Shown here: positions 35,065 to 44,257 of the stretch, in pieces
How positions within the stretch are numbered: the stretch's first letter is position 1
How the letters are laid out: each line of letters starts with the position of its first letter
Assembly (NCBI GenBank): GCA_963850425.1
Contig: CAWKLF010000007.1
Coordinates: forward strand, 558,001 to 622,000
Source of the DNA: Gp1-AA133 sp963850425
GTDB lineage: Bacteria; Acidobacteriota; Terriglobia; Terriglobales; Acidobacteriaceae
DNA: 64,000 bases
Direction of reading: 5' to 3'
The notes under the pieces: model-generated
Database searches by the model: none
What the model was told of the DNA's origin: nothing
What the model saw: the letters and a program-made list of their open reading frames with translations, nothing else
Translations under genes and position numbers: made by a program

Positions 35065-36894
35065 TTGAGTGTAAGCATTCGCAATATCGCCATCATCGCA
35101 CACGTTGACCATGGCAAGACCACGCTGGTCGACGCCCTGCTGCAGCAGAGCGGAACTTTTCGCTCGAATGAAGCCCATGTCGATCGCGTGATGGACTCGA
35201 ACGAACTGGAGCGCGAGCGCGGCATTACCATTCTCGCCAAGAACACCTCGGTCTTTCACGCAGGCGTCAAGATCAATATTGTCGACACCCCGGGCCACAG
35301 CGACTTTGGCGGCGAAGTGGAACGCGCACTCAAGATGGTCGACGGCGTCATGCTGCTGGTGGATGCGAGCGAAGGCCCGTTGCCCCAGACTCGTTACGTA
35401 CTCGGAAAAGCCCTGGAGGCCAAACTCCCGCCCATTGTAGTCATCAATAAGATCGACCGCGTCGACGCCCGGCCGCAGGAAGTGCTCAACGAAATTTACG
35501 ATCTGTTCATCGACCTCGATGCCAAGGAAGATCAACTGGAGTTCCCGATCCTTTACACGAACGCCAAGGCCGGGACGGCCACCACGAATATTCAAGGTGG
35601 CGGACAAGATCTGGAACCGTTGTTCGATGCCATCGTGAAGACAATTCCGCCTCCCCAGGGCGACCATGCCGGCCCCCTCCAGATACTGGTGGCTAATCTC
35701 GATTACAGCGACTACCTGGGACGGCTGGCGATTGCACGCGTCTTCAACGGAAAAATGTGGACCGGGGAGGAAGTCAGCATCGCCAAGCGCGATGGATCGT
35801 TCCAGAAAACGAAGATCACGAAATTGTTTTCGTTCTCGGGCTTGAAGCGGGTGGACATTACCGAAACCGAACTCGGTGACATCGTGGCGGTCGCAGGTGT
35901 GGAGGGTATCACTATCGGCGAGACCATTACGAACGCCGAAAATCCCGCGCCTCTGCCGCCGATCGTCATCGACGAGCCCACGATTGCGATGATGTTTACC
36001 GTCAACACCTCGCCCTTCTCCGGCCGCGAAGGCAACTATGTCACGTCGCGCAACCTGCGGGACCGCCTGACGAAAGAGCTTCTTACCAACGTATCGCTGC
36101 GCGTGGAGGATTCAGGCAGCACGGATTCCTTCAAGGTGCTAGGCCGCGGCGAATTGCAGCTTTCGATCCTCATTGAAATGATGCGCCGCGAGGGTTTCGA
36201 ATTGATGGTGGGCAAGCCGGAGATTGTCACCAAGCGCATCGACGGCAAGCTCATGGAACCCGTGGAGCACCTGACAGTCGACGTTCCTGAAGAATTCGTC
36301 GGAGTTGTGATGGAGCAATTGGGGACGCGCAAGGGCGAAGTCGCCAACATGCACAATCATGGTTACGGACGCGTACGCATCGAGTTCAATGTTCCCAGCC
36401 GCGGACTCATCGGATTGCGCAGCCAACTGCTCACCGACACGCGGGGCACGATTGTGATGAACTCGCTGTTCCACGGTTACAGGGAGTGGCAAGGTGAGAT
36501 CCCCCATCGTCCGACGGGAGTTCTGGTGGCGGATCGTGGCGGACTATCCACTTCCCATGCTCTGTACAATCTGCAGGAGCGCGGAGAGCTTTTCATAGGT
36601 CCGGGCGTTGAAGTGTACGAAGGCATGATTATCGGCGAGAACGCCAAGGACAACGATCTCGACGTGAACGTCGTTCGAGAAAAGAAACTGACCAACATGC
36701 GCGCCTCGACTTCCGACGAAGCGATCCGCCTGGTGCCCTTCCGGCAATTGAACCTGGAGCAGGCCATCGAGTTCATCGCCGACGACGAGTTTGTCGAAGT
36801 AACTCCGAAAGCTCTCCGTCTGCGTAAAAAAGTTTTACAGTCGAACAAGCGAAAGAAGAGCACGGGCGCAGTCATGGCGGAGGAAGTGAAGTAG
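35065..36894 (+). CDS. typA: Ribosome-associated GTPase BipA/TypA
   Basis: 609 residues from the TTG at 35065, which has AAGGA nine bases upstream and gives the family's usual beginning SVSIRNIAIIAHVDHGKTT. An ATG at 35017 would add 16 residues without a good ribosome-binding site. GTPase motifs: G1 AHVDHGKTT, G2 region ERERGITI, G3 DTPGHSDFGGEV, G4 NKIDR. Elongation-factor-like domains follow, and the C-terminal block contains NEDDVNV-like DNDLDVNVVREKKLTNMR. TypA supports 50S assembly, especially under cold or other stress. Followed directly by a zinc-ribbon gene and then an RRM gene. Confidence 0.95.
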   Translation: MSVSIRNIAIIAHVDHGKTTLVDALLQQSGTFRSNEAHVDRVMDSNELERERGITILAKNTSVFHAGVKINIVDTPGHSDFGGEVERALKMVDGVMLLVDASEGPLPQTRYVLGKALEAKLPPIVVINKIDRVDARPQEVLNEIYDLFIDLDAKEDQLEFPILYTNAKAGTATTNIQGGGQDLEPLFDAIVKTIPPPQGDHAGPLQILVANLDYSDYLGRLAIARVFNGKMWTGEEVSIAKRDGSFQKTKITKLFSFSGLKRVDITETELGDIVAVAGVEGITIGETITNAENPAPLPPIVIDEPTIAMMFTVNTSPFSGREGNYVTSRNLRDRLTKELLTNVSLRVEDSGSTDSFKVLGRGELQLSILIEMMRREGFELMVGKPEIVTKRIDGKLMEPVEHLTVDVPEEFVGVVMEQLGTRKGEVANMHNHGYGRVRIEFNVPSRGLIGLRSQLLTDTRGTIVMNSLFHGYREWQGEIPHRPTGVLVADRGGLSTSHALYNLQERGELFIGPGVEVYEGMIIGENAKDNDLDVNVVREKKLTNMRASTSDEAIRLVPFRQLNLEQAIEFIADDEFVEVTPKALRLRKKVLQSNKRKKSTGAVMAEEVK

Positions 36895-37124
36895 TGGCCA
36901 AACGGCGGGAGCGCCGGGAAGGCGCCACTGACAAGCCTCTACGCATGTTCCTGGTCCCTTGCAGTTGCGGGACAAGCTTTTCCGTCGCTGAAAACTATGA
37001 TCGCCAGGGCACGCAATGGAGCCGGTACCTCGCGTGTCCGAATTGCGGAAAGCGACACGATCCCAAGAATCGGCTGCTACAACTTGGATATCATCGCGGT
37101 TACTGGGGCGTCGACGAATGCTGA
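36894..37124 (+). CDS. Small zinc-ribbon protein (76 aa)
   Basis: GTG start overlapping the typA stop by one base, so probably co-translated. Basic N-terminus (MAKRRERREG), then Cys23-x-Cys25 (VPCSCGTSF) and Cys48-x2-Cys51 (ACPNCGKRH) which can form a zinc ribbon, and an aromatic C-terminus GYHRGYWGVDEC. Possibly RNA- or ribosome-linked given the neighbour, but no function is known to me. Confidence 0.75.
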   Translation: MAKRRERREGATDKPLRMFLVPCSCGTSFSVAENYDRQGTQWSRYLACPNCGKRHDPKNRLLQLGYHRGYWGVDEC

Positions 37125-37228
37125 CTAACTGGTAAGCATCCGGTTGCACAGGTTTCCATGCTTGCGAATAACACCAGTCCGGTCAAGGGCGACCTGTAAG
37201 AACCTGCGCTTCTGTCTGGAATAATTCC

Positions 37229-37237
37229 TGCTATACT
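37229..37237 (+). promoter_or_regulatory. Extended -10 promoter of the RRM gene
   Basis: TGCTATACT carries TATACT (37232-37237) with the TG extension. Transcription would begin near 37245 and leave a leader of about 105 bases before the TTG start at 37352. Confidence 0.45.
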
Positions 37238-37248
37238 TCCCAGCGCAT

Positions 37249-37263
37249 TTGACTGTCAGTCAA
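37249..37263. promoter_or_regulatory. Perfect 15-base palindrome in the RRM leader
   Basis: TTGACTG-T-CAGTCAA, 7-bp arms with a one-base centre, at or just after the expected start site. Could be a protein-binding operator; as RNA the loop is too small for a full hairpin. Confidence 0.5.
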
Positions 37264-37351
37264 CTCGGCCTCGATTCCAGAGGGCACAGGCGCCACCTGC
37301 TTCCCCGCCGAAGTCGTCCACACTCAAATAGCTCACCCCCGAGGCACTCGC

Positions 37352-37683
37352 TTGAAGAACATCTTTGTTGGAAACCTGGATTTCAACACGTCGGAAGAAG
37401 AACTGCGCCAGCTCTTCGAAGTGCATGGACAGGTGGACCGGGTCAGCATCATGACCGACCGGGACACCGGGCGCTCGCGCGGTTTCGGCTTTGTCGAGAT
37501 GGCAAGCGCCGAGGACGGAGAGAAAGCAATCGCGGCACTGAATGGCTCGCAAGTCGGCGGACGCACCTTGAATGTGAATGAAGCGCGACCGAAGCCGGAA
37601 CGCACCGTGGTGGTGGTGGCGGCGGTGGGCGCGGACGCGAGCGCAGCGGTGGTGGTGGTGGTGGCGGCCGTAACCGCTGGTAG
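37352..37683 (+). CDS. RRM RNA-binding protein with glycine-rich tail (one-base frame break)
   Basis: Start TTG at 37352 with GAGG eight bases upstream. Residues 1-80 are a complete RRM: RNP2 as IFVGNL and RNP1 as RGFGFVEM. After EARPKPERT the annotated frame becomes a Val/Ala run, which is implausible. Adding one G at 37606-37607 gives a tail of seven Gly, RGRERS, seven Gly and RNRW with a stop at 37681-37683. That is the usual glycine-rich tail of bacterial RRM (Rbp) proteins, giving about 110 residues. Without the correction the frame runs on to 37747. Such proteins act as RNA chaperones, often cold-induced. Confidence 0.85.
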
Positions 37684-37781
37684 AGTGCTCGTCGTATCCC
37701 CTAAAGTCGTTCCTTGCGCGCAGGGCCGTTTTGTCGTGCGCATTTGATGACGCCTGACTCCGCATGTAAACTGAAAAGTAC

Positions 37782-37858
37782 GCGCCCGTAGCTCAGCTGG
37801 ATAGAGCGGCAGCCTCCGGAGCTGTAGGTCGGGAGTTCGAATCTCTCCGGGCGCGCCA
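37782..37858 (+). tRNA. tRNA-Arg (anticodon CCG)
   Basis: 77 bases fold as a full cloverleaf: acceptor GCGCCCG/CGGGCGC, D-arm GCTC/GAGC, anticodon stem GCAGC/GCTGT with loop CTCCGGA (anticodon CCG, reads CGG), T-arm GGGAG/CTCTC with loop TTCGAAT. Discriminator G and CCA are encoded. Confidence 0.97.
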
Positions 37859-37946
37859 GTTCTCTTCTTCCGCAGATCATCATTGCAGCTTTGAAATCCG
37901 AAGTGAGCTTGTCTTCCTGTCACGACTCCAAGCACAATCTAAGGGT

Positions 37947-38972
37947 ATGCACTATGACGCGTTGCTGGTGGTGTCGTTCGGCGGCCCCGAATCAAATGAA
38001 GAGGTAATTCCCTTCCTCGAAAATGTGCTGCGCGGCAAGAACGTTCCGCGTGAAAGAATGCTGGCCGTTGCCGAGCATTATTATCACTTTGGCGGCAAGA
38101 GTCCGATCAACGAACAAAATCGCCAGCTGATTGCCGCATTGCAAGCTGAACTCGATCGCCACGGCCCGAAGCTGCCGATTTACTGGGGCAACCGCAACTG
38201 GCATCCCCTGCTCCCTGACACGCTCCAACAGATGAAGCAGGCTGGCATTCGCCGCGCCCTGGCTTTCATGACGTCGGCGTTCAGTTCCTATTCAGGCTGC
38301 CGCCAGTATCGTGAAAACATCGCACAGGCGCAGGCACAAGCCGGACTGGGCTCGCCTGAGATAGACAAGCTGCGCGTGTTTTACAACCATCCAGGCTTCA
38401 TTCATGCAATGGCCGATCGAGTACGCACGGCACTTGAGACCTTGCCAGAGAATATCCACCGAGAAGCGCTCGTGATTTACACGGCCCACAGCATCCCGCT
38501 GTCGATGGCGCAGTCTTCTAACTATGGCAAGCAGCTTGCGGAGTCGTGCAGGCTGGTGTCCGAAGAGCTCGGTCGGACGGGAGATCGTTTGGTTTTTCAG
38601 AGCCGCAGCGGCCCGCCCGCGCAGCCCTGGCTCGAACCCGACATTCTGGATTTCCTGAGGAAGGTAAAGCAGGAGAATGTTGCGCCCGGCGTGGTCATCG
38701 CTCCCATCGGATTTATTTCGGATCACATGGAGGTCTTGTACGATCTCGACACCGAGGCCGCCCAATTGTGTGCGGAACTCCAGCTTCCGATGGTGCGCTG
38801 CGGCACGGTGGGAACACATCCAAAGTTCGTGAGCATGATTCGAGAGTTGATCGTAGAAAGAATGGGAAAAACAGGCGAGCGAGTTGCCCTCGGCACCATG
38901 GGAGCAAGCCACGACGTCTGTCCTGAGGATTGTTGTCCTGCCCCGCAGCGACCGGCGACCACTGCACGCTAG
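37947..38972 (+). CDS. hemH: Ferrochelatase (protoporphyrin or coproporphyrin type)
   Basis: 341 residues. YDALLVVSFGGPE at the N-terminus, the catalytic His in VIYTAHSIPLSMA, and the conserved acidic patch in APIGFISDHMEVLYDLD. Inserts an iron atom into a porphyrin at the end of haem synthesis. The C-terminus carries a cysteine group (VCPEDCCPAP) of the kind that can ligate an Fe-S cluster in some bacterial ferrochelatases. Whether the substrate is protoporphyrin IX or coproporphyrin III cannot be decided here, so the symbol is used in the broad sense. Follows the tRNA by about 90 bases. Confidence 0.93.
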   Translation: MHYDALLVVSFGGPESNEEVIPFLENVLRGKNVPRERMLAVAEHYYHFGGKSPINEQNRQLIAALQAELDRHGPKLPIYWGNRNWHPLLPDTLQQMKQAGIRRALAFMTSAFSSYSGCRQYRENIAQAQAQAGLGSPEIDKLRVFYNHPGFIHAMADRVRTALETLPENIHREALVIYTAHSIPLSMAQSSNYGKQLAESCRLVSEELGRTGDRLVFQSRSGPPAQPWLEPDILDFLRKVKQENVAPGVVIAPIGFISDHMEVLYDLDTEAAQLCAELQLPMVRCGTVGTHPKFVSMIRELIVERMGKTGERVALGTMGASHDVCPEDCCPAPQRPATTAR

Positions 38973-38983
38973 TCTTACAGGGA

Positions 38984-39646
38984 CTACTTCAAGGTGACAC
39001 CAGGCATTGATGACTCACGAACCGGCGAGCCCTCCTGGAGCAGGTGCATCGTACTCAGAATTGTGGCGATGACTTGTTCATCGCCGACCACGGTGTTCAG
39101 CATGACGTGGTACAGGGAGCGCGTGGGCCAGTCTGCATTGAAGTAATGCTTGATGAAGGCCATGCGTTCGAGATCCACCGTGTCCACCAGTTCTTCAGCC
39201 TCCTTTGCGCTGATTCCGCCCGCGACGATGCGCCGCAGTTTCTCTTCACGCGGAGCGTAAAGAAAGATTCGGAAGGTATCATTGCGTTCACGTAGGAAAT
39301 AAGGAGCGCCGCGCCCGACTACCACCGCTTTCCCTTCCTCGGCGATCTTGGCAGTGATGTCTTCCATCATGCGAACCATGCAATCGGCGTCAAAGTTCTG
39401 CCGGCTATCCATCGGCATCTGGCGTTCGTAGCTTCCGCGCCAGAACGTCTTTGCCAGGCGGTAGAAAGTACCATCGATGCGTTCTTCGCGCTTTTCGACT
39501 GTGCCGCAATCCACATTGGCCAGCTTGGCAATTTCCTCGGTCAGGGCCTGGTCCCAAAGCTTCCAATTCAAGCGGTGTGCGAGTGCGTTGGCGATCCCGG
39601 CACAGCCGCAGCCATACTCGCGCTCCAGCGTGATGATCCTGAACAT
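38984..39646 (-). CDS. Cytidylate-kinase-like protein
   Basis: 220 residues of the cytidylate kinase-like family: RIITLEREYGCGCAGIANALA at the N-terminus is the modified P-loop, then WDQALTEEIAKLANV, VVVGRGAPYFLRERNDTFRIFLYAPREEKLRRI (in two blocks), and DLERMAFIKHYFNADW. The P-loop lacks the Walker lysine, as is common in this family, so kinase activity is uncertain. Located 15 bases after the efflux pump gene on the same strand. Confidence 0.82.
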   Translation of the reverse strand: MFRIITLEREYGCGCAGIANALAHRLNWKLWDQALTEEIAKLANVDCGTVEKREERIDGTFYRLAKTFWRGSYERQMPMDSRQNFDADCMVRMMEDITAKIAEEGKAVVVGRGAPYFLRERNDTFRIFLYAPREEKLRRIVAGGISAKEAEELVDTVDLERMAFIKHYFNADWPTRSLYHVMLNTVVGDEQVIATILSTMHLLQEGSPVRESSMPGVTLK

Positions 39647-39661
39647 GCCATCCCCTTCGTT

Positions 39662-41251
39662 TTAGTGTACCGCCATCCCGCCACTCGAGCGCGTCTTCTT
39701 CATCAGGAAGACCATCGGAATCATTGCCAGGATGGCGTAGCCCAGGATGTGAAAGTTATCCAGATAGGAGAGCATGGTGGCCTGGCGCTGAACCGCGTTC
39801 TGGATCATTGCATACGCCTGCCTTTGGGCATCCGCTGGGCTGGACCCGTGGCTCACAAATTGCTGAGCCATGCCCCGCAGCGTCGCTTGAAACTGGGCGT
39901 TAGTGTTGCTCAGGTGGCTCATCAGATCACTCGTATGCTTTTGCGCACGACGATCGAGCATGGTCGTCACGAAAGAAATCCCGACACTGCCGCCAATGTT
40001 TCGCGCAAGGTTCATCAGTCCCGATGCAGCATTGTTCTTTTCCCGCGGAAGGTGTGCATACGCTGAAGTGTTGATCGGCACAAACAGGAAGGCAAGCCCT
40101 ACCGCTTGCAGCATGCGAGCCAGCACGGCGGTGCGGAAATCGATCTCCAGGTTGAAGTTGGTCATGTGAAACAGGGAAAACGACAACATCGACAGACCGA
40201 ACAGCAGCAGGTAGCGTGCGTCGTAACGCGACAGCAGCCAGCCCACGATCGGCATGCAAATCATAATGACGAATCCACCCGGGGACAGCGCCATCCCCGA
40301 AAGCTCGGCCGTGTATCCCATCAGTGTCTGCAGGAACAGCGGCAGCAGCAGTGTGCTCCCGAGCAGCGCGAAGCCCAGCATGAACATCAGCAGGTTTGAG
40401 ACGGCAAAGGTGCGATCGCGAAACAAATGGAGATCAATGATGGGATCCTTGTGCCGCCATTCCCACCAGATCACGAACAGCAACGACGCCGCGGAAATAA
40501 TTGCGAGTATCAGGATGAAGTTTGATTCGAACCAGTCGTCGCGCTGCCCCTTGTCGAGTACGATTTGCAGCGCCCCCAGGCCCAGGGCGACCAGACCGAG
40601 ACCAATGTAGTCGATTTTTGTCTCGCTCAGTTTGCGCCGCTTGAAATAAGGCGGATCCTGAATCAGGCGCGAGGTCAGCACCAAAGAAAAAATGCCTACC
40701 GGGATGTTGACGAAGAAGATCCAGCGCCAGCTGTAGTTGTCGGTGATCCACCCGCCCAGCGTAGGACCGATCGCCGGCGCCATGACAACCGCGATTCCGT
40801 AGACGGCAAATGCCATGCCTCGTTTGGCGGGCGGGAATGTGTCGGCCAGAATCGCCTGTTCACTGGGCTGCAATCCGCCTCCGCCGGCGCCTTGCAGAAT
40901 GCGAAAAATAATCAATGCGGGCAGATTTGGTGCGAAGCCGCATAGAAACGAACTGAAAGTAAACAGGGCTACGCAGCCCATGTAAAAACGTTTGCGCCCC
41001 ACGATCGAGGAAAGCCACCCGCTGAGCGGCAACACAATCGCGTTCGAAACCAGGTACGAAGTCAGAACCCAGGTGCTTTCATCCTGCCCCGCGGAAAGGC
41101 TTCCGGCAATGTGCGGCAGGGCCACGTTGGCGATGCTGGTGTCGAGCACCTCCATGAACGTGGCCAGCGTGACCGCGATTGCGATGATCCAGGGATTGAC
41201 GGCGGGCCGCCACTCCTCCGCCGGATTCATCGTAAGGGCCGCCGTGCTCAT
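39662..41251 (-). CDS. emrB: DHA2-family multidrug efflux transporter (EmrB-like)
   Basis: 529 residues with about 14 membrane helices. Diagnostic blocks: TFMEVLDTSIANVALPHIAG near the N-terminus, WVLTSYLVSNAIVLPLSGWL, and the motif C region GPTLGGWITDNYSWRWIFFVNIPVG. It exports drugs or toxic organics using the proton gradient, delivering them through the EmrA adaptor and TolC. Start overlaps the emrA stop by four bases. Confidence 0.94.
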   Translation of the reverse strand: MSTAALTMNPAEEWRPAVNPWIIAIAVTLATFMEVLDTSIANVALPHIAGSLSAGQDESTWVLTSYLVSNAIVLPLSGWLSSIVGRKRFYMGCVALFTFSSFLCGFAPNLPALIIFRILQGAGGGGLQPSEQAILADTFPPAKRGMAFAVYGIAVVMAPAIGPTLGGWITDNYSWRWIFFVNIPVGIFSLVLTSRLIQDPPYFKRRKLSETKIDYIGLGLVALGLGALQIVLDKGQRDDWFESNFILILAIISAASLLFVIWWEWRHKDPIIDLHLFRDRTFAVSNLLMFMLGFALLGSTLLLPLFLQTLMGYTAELSGMALSPGGFVIMICMPIVGWLLSRYDARYLLLFGLSMLSFSLFHMTNFNLEIDFRTAVLARMLQAVGLAFLFVPINTSAYAHLPREKNNAASGLMNLARNIGGSVGISFVTTMLDRRAQKHTSDLMSHLSNTNAQFQATLRGMAQQFVSHGSSPADAQRQAYAMIQNAVQRQATMLSYLDNFHILGYAILAMIPMVFLMKKTRSSGGMAVH

Positions 41252-42492
41252 TCCCGCGTCCAGATCTTGGGCTCGACCGACATGCCCGGGCGCAACTCGT
41301 GTCCTTTGGTTTCTCCTGGTTCAAAGACCAACTTGACCGGAATGCGTTGCACCACCTTCACGTAGTTGCCGGTGGCGTTTTCGGGCGGCAACAAGCTGAA
41401 ACGCGCGCCACTGGCCCCGGCGACGCTGTCCACATGCCCTTTGTATTTCTTTCCGGTCGCATCCACGTAAATCGTGGACTTTTGTCCTGGCTTCATATTG
41501 CGAAGCTGGGTCTCTTTGAAGTTGGCCGTCACCCAGATATCTTCGAGCGGAATAAGCTTCAGAAGTTCCTGGCCCGGCTGCACATTCTGGCCAACCTCGA
41601 CAGTGCGATTGCTTACGACGCCGGCAACGGGAGCAACGATTTTCGTATACGAGAGATTCAACTGAGCCTGATCGAGGTCGGCCTTCTTGCGGGCGGCTGC
41701 GGCAAGGGCCGATGCCGCGCGCGCGCGCACGATCGTGACTTGCCTGGGCGCGGTACCCGCGGCGCGCTGGTTTGCCGTGGCCTGCGCCAGTTTGCTTTCC
41801 GACTGCGTGACCTGGGCATTGGCCGCGTCGGCGCTTGCCCGCGCTGCCTCCACGGCGGCAGATCCCGCCCTGGCGGCAGCCACTGCTTGATCGTATTGTT
41901 GCTGTGAGATTTCCTGCTTTTCGACCAGTTGCTTGTAGCGAACCAGGTCGTTCTGCGCTTTCACATTGTTGGCTTCTGCCTGCTGATGGTTCGCTTTGGC
42001 CGCATCGAACTGCCGCTGCGCCGCTTTGATGCCTGCCCGCGCATTCAGAACATCTGCGTCGGCCGATGACAACTGGCTGGATGTGCTAATGGAAGTCACT
42101 GGTACGTTGACCGAAGCGGCATCGGCGGTAGCTTTTGCTTCCGCATAGTCGGCCTGCGCGCGCGCCACAGCGACCTGGTAGTCGGTCGGATCAATCTCCA
42201 CCAGCACCGTTCCCGCGTCGACGTACTGGTTGTCCTGCACGTTGAGCTTGGTGACGTGCCCGGAGATTCGCGGACTGGTGGAGTTCACGTGGGCGTCGAT
42301 CTGCGCGTCATCGGTGGACTCGTAGCTGCTGAAGTAGCGCCACAGAAAGATGCCCGCGATCACCAAGACGGCGAGAACGAAGACCACAAAGATCCGAAAG
42401 CGCGGATCGTTCCGCCGTCGCAGATGGCTGCGTAAATCGCTTACCGCCGGACCAGGACGAGTTGGGGGAGCAGCAACCTCGTTTTCGGGCAT
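41248..42492 (-). CDS. emrA: HlyD/EmrA-family membrane fusion protein
   Basis: 414 residues. One N-terminal membrane helix (IFVVFVLAVLVIAGIFLW), lipoyl-like motif ISGHVTKLNVQDNQYVDAGTVLVEID, a long Ala-rich coiled coil (about residues 130-260), then the second lipoyl half (APVAGVVSNRTVEVGQNVQPG) and a beta-barrel domain. Bridges EmrB and TolC across the periplasm. One base separates it from the TolC-like gene stop. Confidence 0.94.
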   Translation of the reverse strand: MPENEVAAPPTRPGPAVSDLRSHLRRRNDPRFRIFVVFVLAVLVIAGIFLWRYFSSYESTDDAQIDAHVNSTSPRISGHVTKLNVQDNQYVDAGTVLVEIDPTDYQVAVARAQADYAEAKATADAASVNVPVTSISTSSQLSSADADVLNARAGIKAAQRQFDAAKANHQQAEANNVKAQNDLVRYKQLVEKQEISQQQYDQAVAAARAGSAAVEAARASADAANAQVTQSESKLAQATANQRAAGTAPRQVTIVRARAASALAAAARKKADLDQAQLNLSYTKIVAPVAGVVSNRTVEVGQNVQPGQELLKLIPLEDIWVTANFKETQLRNMKPGQKSTIYVDATGKKYKGHVDSVAGASGARFSLLPPENATGNYVKVVQRIPVKLVFEPGETKGHELRPGMSVEPKIWTRE

Positions 42493-42493
42493 T

Positions 42494-43951
42494 TTATGGT
42501 TGAATCCTTGTCGAGTTCTTTTGCAGGTACTGCTTCACGCCTTGTTCGGCATTGCCGATGGCACGGGCCAGTTCGACTTTGGCCAGGTTGTGAGCGTACA
42601 AGCTGGAGATGTAGCTTTCATGAGCGCTCGCAACTGACTGCTGGGCTTGCACGACTTCCAGATTGTCGGTGACTCCCGCGACGAACCGATCTTGCGCCTG
42701 CGCCAGAGTTTGCTCGGCGAGATCGACCGAACTTCGCGCAACCTCCACCTGCTCAGCGGCGGCATTCAGGTCCAGCAATGCCCTCCGGACATCATTGTCA
42801 ATCTCTCCACGAAGGTCATCAAGGCGGGCTCTCGCCTGTCGAAGCGTGGCTTCCGCCTGCAGCACGTCGGCATGCACTTTTCCGCCTTGGAAGAGGGGGA
42901 CCGTGACGGTGCCCGCAACATGAAAGGTGCCGTTGGAATTCCCCGGATTTGTCCCGATATCTCCGTAGTCGCCCTCCACGTCAAAACTTGGATACCGCTC
43001 GGCACTCGCCGCCCGACGCGAAAGTTCCGCGGCTTTCACTTGTGCTGCAGCTGCCTGGTAGTCCGGGCGGGAAGCGTAGGCGCGCCGCAGAGCCTCATCG
43101 AGGGAAGGCGGTGCATACTGCTCGTAAGGCGCCTTGTCGGCCAGGACAAAGTCCTGACCTAACGGTAATCCGATAATGCGAGACAGACTCAGTTTCTGCT
43201 TCGCGAACTCATTCCGTGCGACGATGAGCTGTTGTCGACGACTCTGCAATTCGACTTGGGCACGCAGGGCATCGATGGCGGGAATAACGCCTGCTTTCTG
43301 CTGATCGGAGGCACGATCAAACAAGGTTTGAGAGGTCTTCACCTGCGCTTCCGCCGTCTCGATGCGCGCCGCGCCCGCAATGGCTTGCAGGTACGCGTTT
43401 CCGGTAACCAGCACCACCAGCTCGCGCGCATCCTTGTAGGAATACTCTGCGGCTTTCAAACTTTGGGCGGCCGCGCGTTCCTTCTGAATGTAATTCCAAT
43501 TGAAGACGGATTGATTCAGGAAGGCGCGAGCATCGAAATAATTGAAGGGGCCAACCACCCTCGGCAAGCCGGGAATTCGCAGGCCCAGAGCCGCCAGACT
43601 GGTTTGCTGAACACTCTCCTGCCCCCTGGCCACAACGTTGGGAAGCAGATTGCTCAATTCCTTCCACTTGGCCCCGCGTGCGGCCAGGGTGTTGTCACCC
43701 GAAAGCAACAGGCCGAGATTCTGCTTAAGCCCACGGTCGATTGCCTCGAGAAAAGAAATCGAGAGCGGAGCCGACACGGGGCCAGAGGCTGGAACGCTTC
43801 CCGTAAATCCGTTCTGAGTGACCGAGGGTGGGATGGTCACGGTAACGGACTGCCCCGCCGACCCGGCAGTCTGGGCCGCGACCACCGGCACAAGTAGAAC
43901 ACTCAATGAAAGTAAGGTTTCAAACAGCCTGCTGAAACATTTAGAGAGCAT
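42494..43951 (-). CDS. TolC-family outer membrane efflux protein
   Basis: 485 residues. A signal peptide ends around VVAAQT. Two copies of the OEP helical-barrel repeat with long Ala/Gln-rich coiled coils (AEQVEVARSSVDLAEQTLAQ; QVKTSQTLFDRASDQQKAG). Forms the outer membrane duct for the EmrAB pump. First gene of a four-gene leftward operon (TolC, EmrA, EmrB, cytidylate-kinase-like). No regulator gene is directly attached. Confidence 0.92.
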   Translation of the reverse strand: MLSKCFSRLFETLLSLSVLLVPVVAAQTAGSAGQSVTVTIPPSVTQNGFTGSVPASGPVSAPLSISFLEAIDRGLKQNLGLLLSGDNTLAARGAKWKELSNLLPNVVARGQESVQQTSLAALGLRIPGLPRVVGPFNYFDARAFLNQSVFNWNYIQKERAAAQSLKAAEYSYKDARELVVLVTGNAYLQAIAGAARIETAEAQVKTSQTLFDRASDQQKAGVIPAIDALRAQVELQSRRQQLIVARNEFAKQKLSLSRIIGLPLGQDFVLADKAPYEQYAPPSLDEALRRAYASRPDYQAAAAQVKAAELSRRAASAERYPSFDVEGDYGDIGTNPGNSNGTFHVAGTVTVPLFQGGKVHADVLQAEATLRQARARLDDLRGEIDNDVRRALLDLNAAAEQVEVARSSVDLAEQTLAQAQDRFVAGVTDNLEVVQAQQSVASAHESYISSLYAHNLAKVELARAIGNAEQGVKQYLQKNSTRIQP

Positions 43952-44257
43952 GGTGGGACTCAGAAACTGTTTTCAGCTCGCCACATCGACGATTTTGCGA
44001 ACCATGGCACTGAATCTTGATTCCAACAAATGGTCCTTCGATGCAAAGGATTCAGGATGCTTCATACAATTTTTTTCTATTCTGCGCATGGCCCGGCCAA
44101 GTCTAGCTCAATGGGACGGCATGAGTCTCACTACCTTCGATACTTCCTGTCAACAGTCTGGGTCGATATTCTGAATGTTCGGAGCGGAGCGTCCAGAAAT
44201 GCCGAGGTTTTCGCCGTATCCGAACAGTTCTTTCATGGCACGAATTTGGCCATTTCG
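43952..44257. other. Divergent intergenic region, no gene seen
   Basis: About 300 bases between the leftward efflux operon and the rightward PilZ gene. It must hold both promoters, but I could not pick a convincing -35/-10 pair. Confidence 0.4.

Noticed and set aside
37684..37747. The Val/Ala-rich C-terminus of the RRM protein running to 37747.
   Set aside because: One base earlier the sequence encodes a standard glycine-rich tail with its own stop; the Val/Ala run is the same repeats read out of frame.
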